Below, one piece after another: positions 59,423 to 64,000 of a stretch of 64,000 nt of DNA. A program made the translations under genes and the position numbers. Source of the stretch: Paenibacillus methanolicus (GTDB lineage: Bacteria > Bacillota > Bacilli > Paenibacillales > Paenibacillaceae). The stretch's first letter is position 1. Each line of letters begins with the position of its first letter. The stretch spans positions 1 through 64,000 of the forward strand of contig NZ_VNHS01000020.1 in the NCBI RefSeq assembly GCF_008124765.1, in the 5' to 3' direction. The notes under the pieces were generated by a model, which saw only the letters and a list, made by a program, of their open reading frames with translations, was not told the DNA's origin and did not search any database.

Positions 59423-60043
59423 ATGCTTATCATCGGTATCGCCGGCGGGACCGGCTCCGGCAAAACGACGGTTGCCCGCTCCGTCATCGACCGTCTGGGG
59501 TCGAGCAAAGTGACGTTTATTTCCCAGGATAACTACTATAAAGATCACCCGCATCTCACGTTCGCCGAACGCGAGGCGCTTAATTACGACCATCCGCTCG
59601 TCTTCGATAACGAGCTGCTTACCGCCCAACTCGCTCAGCTGAAGGACGGACACGCCGCGCACGCGCCGGTCTACGACTTCTCCGCGCACGCCCGTCATCA
59701 GGAACGCACCGTGGAGCTGAAGCCGAATCCGATCGTCATTCTCGAAGGTCTTCACGTCCTCTCCGACGAGAACCTGCGGGCGATGCTCGACATTAAAGTG
59801 TTCGTCGATACCGACCCCGACGTGCGCATCCTGCGCCGGGTGCTCCGGGATATCGAAGAGCGCGGCAGAACGATCCAGTCGATCCACGACCAGTACCTGA
59901 AGACGGTCAAGCCTATGCACGAGGCGTTCATCGAGCCGTCGAAGAAATACGCCGATCTGATCATCCCCGAAGGCGGGCATAACGAAGTCGGCATCCAGCT
60001 CCTGTCGATCCTGACGGAGCGGTATTTGACCGGCCAGCGGTAG
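59423..60043 (+). CDS. udk: Uridine kinase
   Basis: 206 residues, full length. P-loop GIAGGTGSGKTTVA at residues 5-18, SQDNYYKDH for nucleoside binding, LNYDHPLVFDNELL, the Walker-B-like PIVILEGLHVL, and the lid RRVLRDIEERGR. It phosphorylates uridine and cytidine with GTP or ATP in pyrimidine salvage. GGGAGGA precedes the ATG at rather long spacing. Followed by a strong terminator; monocistronic. Confidence 0.96.
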   Translation: MLIIGIAGGTGSGKTTVARSVIDRLGSSKVTFISQDNYYKDHPHLTFAEREALNYDHPLVFDNELLTAQLAQLKDGHAAHAPVYDFSAHARHQERTVELKPNPIVILEGLHVLSDENLRAMLDIKVFVDTDPDVRILRRVLRDIEERGRTIQSIHDQYLKTVKPMHEAFIEPSKKYADLIIPEGGHNEVGIQLLSILTERYLTGQR

Positions 60044-60069
60044 CGGGCGCAAAAGGGATAGAACGCAAA

Positions 60070-60110
60070 AAAAGCCGGGAACCTTACGACGTACGGTTCC
60101 CGGCTTTTCG
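60070..60110 (+). terminator. Terminator of udk
   Basis: AAAAGCCGGGAACC (60070-60083) pairs with GGTTCCCGGCTTTT (60095-60108), a perfect 14-base stem. Confidence 0.9.
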
Positions 60111-60164
60111 TATTGCCGCTTTCGCACTGACACGAGTCAGAGTTGCAGCAGCTCGCATGCTCTG

Positions 60165-60380
60165 CTACACCGCCTGCGCCGCGCCTGCATAAACGGCGCG
60201 GATGACCGACGCCACCGGCTCCTGCTCCGCTTCGGTCATCTCCGAGCCGGACGGCAAGCACAGCCCGTCCGCGAACAACTCGTCGCAGAAACTGCATCCG
60301 TTGGCGTCCGGCATGCGCGAGGGGCCGATCTTGCGCCGAAGCCGAAGAGGAACAGCTCGCGCTGTCCCTCCTTGGTGCAT
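60165..60380 (-). pseudogene. C-terminal remnant of a DegT/DnrJ/EryC1-type aminotransferase
   Basis: The frame ends with DELFADGLCLPSGSEMTEAEQEPVASVIRAVYAG, which matches the end of DegT/DnrJ/EryC1/StrS sugar aminotransferases (family consensus LFxxGLCLPSGSNMTxxDxxRVxxxI). Only about 50 residues are recognisable; the rest of the ~380-residue enzyme, with its PLP lysine, is absent, and 20 bases upstream the SLH gene ends. It is not a functional gene. Such enzymes make amino sugars for surface glycans, so it may be debris of an S-layer glycosylation locus. Confidence 0.7.
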
Positions 60381-60398
60381 ATTGAGAACCGGTGAACC

Positions 60399-63300
60399 TT
60401 AGATGAACGCCAGCTTCTGAAGTATGCGCTTCAGCGCCGAGGCCGTCTGCGCCCGACTAACCGGCGCCGTCGGGTCGAACCGGGTAGCGGATATGCCTTG
60501 CATGATGCCGCCTGCGACCAAATGCGCCACGTCTTCTTGCGCCCATGCCGCAATCGATTTGGCATCCGCGAATCCGGACAAGACCGACTTGGAGGAAGCT
60601 TGATCGCCGAGCAGCTGCTCCTGCCCCGCATATTGGACGGCTCTCGCGAGCATGGCCGCCATTTCTTGGCGGGTGATTTGCCCATCCGGCCGGAAACGTT
60701 CGTCCGCGCCGCCCGTCACCAGCCCGGCGCCTGCCGCCGCGTTTACCGCGCCTGCATACCAGGCCGAGTCCGCCACATCGCTGAAGCGGCTTCCCTTCAC
60801 GGTTGCCTGCAGTCCCAGTGAACGGACTAGCGTCGACGCGAACTCCGCGCGGGTAATCGCCCGATTCGGATCGAACGCGACCGAGCCCGTCCCCTGCATC
60901 ACTTTCTTCGATGCCAGCAGTTCGATATCCGCCTTCGCCCAATGCTGCTTCACGTCTTCGAATGTTTTGGCGCCCTGCACCACCGTATAAATGCTGTTGT
61001 GCGGCGATTTGACATCCAACAGCTGTTTGCCGCTCTCCGTGCGGACGGACGATGGAATGAACAACAATTGCTTCGCGTCCGGGTCATAGACCATGGCCGA
61101 GACACGAGCCGCGTCTGCCGTCGCCGGCAGCACGAAGGAACGCGTGACGTATACGCCGTTGAAATCCGTGATTTCCTTCGATGTGCCACCCGATTCTACG
61201 CGAATACCGAAGTTTAGCGACGCCGTCACCGGCCTGAAGCCTTCGCCGGTCAACTGGCTTTGGACTTGCTGGTCAAGCTTCGAGTCTAGCGTCTCGATCG
61301 TCAGCGTCGTTGTCGAATCGCTGGTTACCGCGTTGTTGCCATGCGCTAACCTCAGCGCCTGTTCGCCGAACAGTCTAACCGGTACCCGGTAGACCGCCGA
61401 CTCCGTCTGCACCGCGAGGATGCCGTTCGGAGAAGCCAGCTGCGCGGCTTGCAGCGTCGAGGTCGCCACCTGTACGTTGACCCCGTCCTTGAACGCGGCG
61501 ACGGGCAGCACGACCGTCGGATTGCCGGACGCCGTGCCATTCTTTTGTGCCTGCTCGAAGCCGGCTTGCGCCGTACGGACCGCGTCCAGCAGCTTGCCCG
61601 AATCAGGCGTTACGCTTGTTTCGGTTCTGCCTTGCGCGTCCGTCGCTTCCTTGCTGGTCAGGTCTTCGCTGCCCAGCTGGACGCTTGACGAGCCTATCGT
61701 CGTTTCGCCGCTTTCAGCCGGCGGCACGACAGGCGGAGGTATCATGATCGGCGGAACGCCGCCGCCACCGCCACCGCCGCCTACACTGCCGCCACCGCCA
61801 GTGGGAGGAGGCGTCACCGGGCAAGCGTTGAGCTGCACGCTTGCGCTCGCTGCGCCGGCCACGGCTTGCGCAGCCGCTCGTAGACCCTGAACGGTAGCGC
61901 CCGACGATAACGTCTCTTCCCGCGGTACCGATATTTTGACCACGGTCGTTCCGTTCCCTTCCGCATACCTGATTAAAAGTTCGTTCTCCTTATTTCCGGC
62001 TAAGATGCTTTCCGCCTTCATCGGTAGCACGAAAGTCTGATGCAGATCCAGCGTCTCATATTCATACTGTCTCATCGTACGTCCATCGATCGTATAGAAA
62101 TACGTTCCGCGCGGGAAAGCCGCTTCCTCGAACTTCGCGATCGTTCGACTGAACCGCATATCGCGCTGCACATCCGCGTTTGTCATAAACACCGTGCCTG
62201 CGCCGTTCAGGAGGTATTTGCCGTCCGGCGTAACTCGCAGCAGGGTCGACAGCGGATAATCGCCGTGGTACGGCGAGTCGACTTCCCCCGAGATTTTACC
62301 GGCTGAATCAATGTTGTACGCGCTAATATCTCTCGGTATTGAATCGGTATTCACCGCGTACAAACGGCTCATAGCGGGACTCAATTGGAGATAGGAAGCC
62401 TGACGGATCGATGCGGATTGAATTTTGGCATGGGTGGCCAGCGAATAAGACGAGAGATTCGTCCATTGTCCCGATCCCGATGAGACATACAGGACGTTAT
62501 TAGCGTCCACCGCGATGTCGTACGGATCGATGTCGATCTCGAACCAATCTTCCTGTTTAAGCGTCTCCGGATGCAATACGGCGATAAAGCCGTTCTGCTC
62601 CTCTTCCCACCAATATGAACTATGAGGAGCCGTTATCAACGCGACATAGAGCTTTCCGTTCGCGAAATACAGTCGTTCCGGCTGAAGCGCGAGCGTTGCC
62701 GTCGCCGTGCGTCCCGTCTCCAAATTAGCGAGCAGGACGGAGCGATCTCCTTGGATTGCGTACAGAATCGGCTCGGTTGGATGCATAATCGTCTGCTTTA
62801 GCTGTCCATTCACATGAAGCCAATTCTCTGCTGCGACCGGGGCAGCCGTGCCTGATCGGTTGATTGCCTTCGTTTGCCGTATCGGAGGTACCTGATTACC
62901 GCTTAAGTCCGCCAGATAAGCTCCCGATCCCGCGGGCGGCAAATATGAGAACTGCACGTCGTCGCCGGGCTCGGTCGCCTTATCCAGCGTGAACGCGACT
63001 TTCCTGCCCGTTTGTCGCGTCTCCGTAATCGTCCGTTTCGTACCGTTAACATAGATGGAAACGTAGGTAACTGCCGCTATCGGCACTCTGACGTATTCAT
63101 TGAAGGTAAGCGCGAACCGATCGCCATCTACCCTGGCCGTGCTCAACATCGGGGCCATGGTATCGTCGGTCAGGAAGTAGCTGGTCGACCAGTCCGGACG
63201 CACGTCGTGACCGTTGACCGATTTGACGTTGGACACCGAGATTTGGTATGCATTCTGCGAAGCAAGCGCCGTCGTCGTCAAGTAGACGATACGAGGATCC

Positions 63301-64000
63301 GTGCAATCTATTTCGACTTTGACGATACGAGGATTCTCAATATCGCCCCGCAGCGAAGCCACGCCATAGTTGGACAAATTGCCCAGGCTTGACAAGCTCA
63401 TCGGCTTATCGAATAAGAGACCCACCGACGTATCGCCAAGCGAAGCGGATGCGACCAACTTGGGGCTTCCGGAATCCTTGATTACCGTGACGCTCCACTG
63501 ACGCGTCGTGCCGTCCTGTGCCGTTACCGTATAGCCGACCGACTGGTTAAAATTGCGGTAGACTCCGCTGGATGGCGTCACCGTCGCGCCTGGCGACACG
63601 CCAATCTGCGGGGCGAGCGAATCGATCTTATCGTCTGCTTCCACATAGACCTTCACCGTGCGTGCGATCGGATCGATAATCGACGCGCCCGTCTGAACCA
63701 CCGTCTGGAAATCGACGATGTCCGCTTCCGATTGCGGAGCAGCCACCGTGCCCTGCACGGTCCAAACTTGCGATTGTCCGTTGGACGATGTCACGGTATA
63801 CGTTACGAGCTTCGTGAAATCCTGCGCTTGGTCGGTTCCAGGCGTCACCGTCGCGCCCGGCGATACGCGCATCGCCGGCATCAGCGACGTCAGGTCCGTA
63901 CCGAATTTCGCTTCGAACGTCACGGTATGCGCCAGCTTATTAATCGCCGGGAAGCCGGTCATGCCCGCCGCGCTGAACGACACGATATCGTTCTCGGCGC
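60399..64000 (-). CDS. Large SLH-domain surface protein, N-terminus outside the window
   Basis: At least 1194 residues; the frame stays open to the window edge, so the start and signal peptide are missing. From the visible N-terminal end: at least two DUF5018-like Ig repeats (KFGTDLTSLMPAMRVSPGATVTPG, DKIDSLAPQIGVSPGATVTPSSG), an Ig-like domain, a region of beta-propeller-like repeats (about 62000-62750), a Pro/Gly-rich linker (about 61715-61825), and three C-terminal SLH domains (about 60402-60962: FEDVKQHWAKADIELL, FSDVADSAWYAGAVN, FADAKSIAAWAQEDV) that anchor the protein to pyruvylated cell-wall polymer. It acts outside the cell, in adhesion, binding or S-layer structure; no enzymatic domain is seen. 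Confidence 0.92.
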   Translation of the reverse strand, partial: AENDIVSFSAAGMTGFPAINKLAHTVTFEAKFGTDLTSLMPAMRVSPGATVTPGTDQAQDFTKLVTYTVTSSNGQSQVWTVQGTVAAPQSEADIVDFQTVVQTGASIIDPIARTVKVYVEADDKIDSLAPQIGVSPGATVTPSSGVYRNFNQSVGYTVTAQDGTTRQWSVTVIKDSGSPKLVASASLGDTSVGLLFDKPMSLSSLGNLSNYGVASLRGDIENPRIVKVEIDCTDPRIVYLTTTALASQNAYQISVSNVKSVNGHDVRPDWSTSYFLTDDTMAPMLSTARVDGDRFALTFNEYVRVPIAAVTYVSIYVNGTKRTITETRQTGRKVAFTLDKATEPGDDVQFSYLPPAGSGAYLADLSGNQVPPIRQTKAINRSGTAAPVAAENWLHVNGQLKQTIMHPTEPILYAIQGDRSVLLANLETGRTATATLALQPERLYFANGKLYVALITAPHSSYWWEEEQNGFIAVLHPETLKQEDWFEIDIDPYDIAVDANNVLYVSSGSGQWTNLSSYSLATHAKIQSASIRQASYLQLSPAMSRLYAVNTDSIPRDISAYNIDSAGKISGEVDSPYHGDYPLSTLLRVTPDGKYLLNGAGTVFMTNADVQRDMRFSRTIAKFEEAAFPRGTYFYTIDGRTMRQYEYETLDLHQTFVLPMKAESILAGNKENELLIRYAEGNGTTVVKISVPREETLSSGATVQGLRAAAQAVAGAASASVQLNACPVTPPPTGGGGSVGGGGGGGGVPPIMIPPPVVPPAESGETTIGSSSVQLGSEDLTSKEATDAQGRTETSVTPDSGKLLDAVRTAQAGFEQAQKNGTASGNPTVVLPVAAFKDGVNVQVATSTLQAAQLASPNGILAVQTESAVYRVPVRLFGEQALRLAHGNNAVTSDSTTTLTIETLDSKLDQQVQSQLTGEGFRPVTASLNFGIRVESGGTSKEITDFNGVYVTRSFVLPATADAARVSAMVYDPDAKQLLFIPSSVRTESGKQLLDVKSPHNSIYTVVQGAKTFEDVKQHWAKADIELLASKKVMQGTGSVAFDPNRAITRAEFASTLVRSLGLQATVKGSRFSDVADSAWYAGAVNAAAGAGLVTGGADERFRPDGQITRQEMAAMLARAVQYAGQEQLLGDQASSKSVLSGFADAKSIAAWAQEDVAHLVAGGIMQGISATRFDPTAPVSRAQTASALKRILQKLAFI

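Noticed and set aside
1..64000. CRISPR arrays, tRNA genes, insertion sequences and prophage genes
   Set aside because: No regularly spaced repeat-spacer arrays, no tRNA cloverleaf patterns, and no transposase, integrase or phage structural proteins were recognised on either strand.

Overview
The window looks like chromosomal DNA of a GC-rich, endospore-forming Gram-positive of the Paenibacillaceae (Paenibacillus/Cohnella-like). The evidence is an S-layer protein with three SLH domains, YesM/YesN-type two-component regulation of a sugar importer, an ISP-type intracellular subtilisin with the LIPY propeptide, YdjO and Csp cold-shock genes, KinA-E-like orphan kinases, strong AAGGAGG ribosome binding sites, and GTG/TTG starts. 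The left edge is the 5' end of a 16S rRNA gene running leftward, with its promoter.

Layout. 0.4-6 kb: a secreted NTR/TIMP-like protein, then two efflux modules, each with its own repressor and matching operators (ArsR + DHA1 MFS; TetR + DHA2 MFS). 6.1-11.9 kb: a leftward five-gene peptide ABC importer. 12.4-20 kb: leftward second-messenger and cold-shock block, with a 1804-residue pseudokinase/ATPase/TPR/GAF/GGDEF protein, ydjO, csp and an HD-GYP phosphodiesterase. 20.4-21.7 kb: a paired half-size ChrA chromate transporter. 22-28 kb: intracellular protease, LysM/M23 peptidase and a first sugar ABC importer without an ATPase. 28-33.8 kb: a broken VOC gene, MmcQ/YjbR protein, Zn alcohol dehydrogenase, GNAT, sensor kinase and polysaccharide deacetylase. 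34-35.2 kb: a winged-helix protein fused to a GyrB-like ATPase fold, followed by a cluster of DnaA-box-like sequences. 35.3-45.2 kb: small enzymes, a PadR/CPBP pair, a second orphan kinase, an AraC regulator and a third MFS exporter with a frameshifted PadR gene. 45.2-50.5 kb: intergenic repeats, then a SWIM zinc-finger/SNF2 helicase pair and a degenerate 5-bp repeat array. 50.6-57.2 kb: second sugar ABC importer with YesN/YesM-type regulators. 57.6-60.1 kb: msrA with a thioredoxin, a hypothetical gene and udk. 60.2-64 kb: remnant of a DegT-type aminotransferase gene and a large SLH surface protein cut by the window edge.

How the genes fit together: the region mostly holds nutrient uptake, drug/metal efflux and envelope functions under local regulators. 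Several regulators sit beside repeated dyads that are probably their operators. Neither sugar importer encodes an ATPase, so both probably use a shared MsmX-type subunit encoded elsewhere. The most unusual items are the wHTH-GyrB-like fusion with its palindrome-loaded promoter and neighbouring DnaA boxes, and the giant diguanylate cyclase whose kinase domain has lost its catalytic residues.
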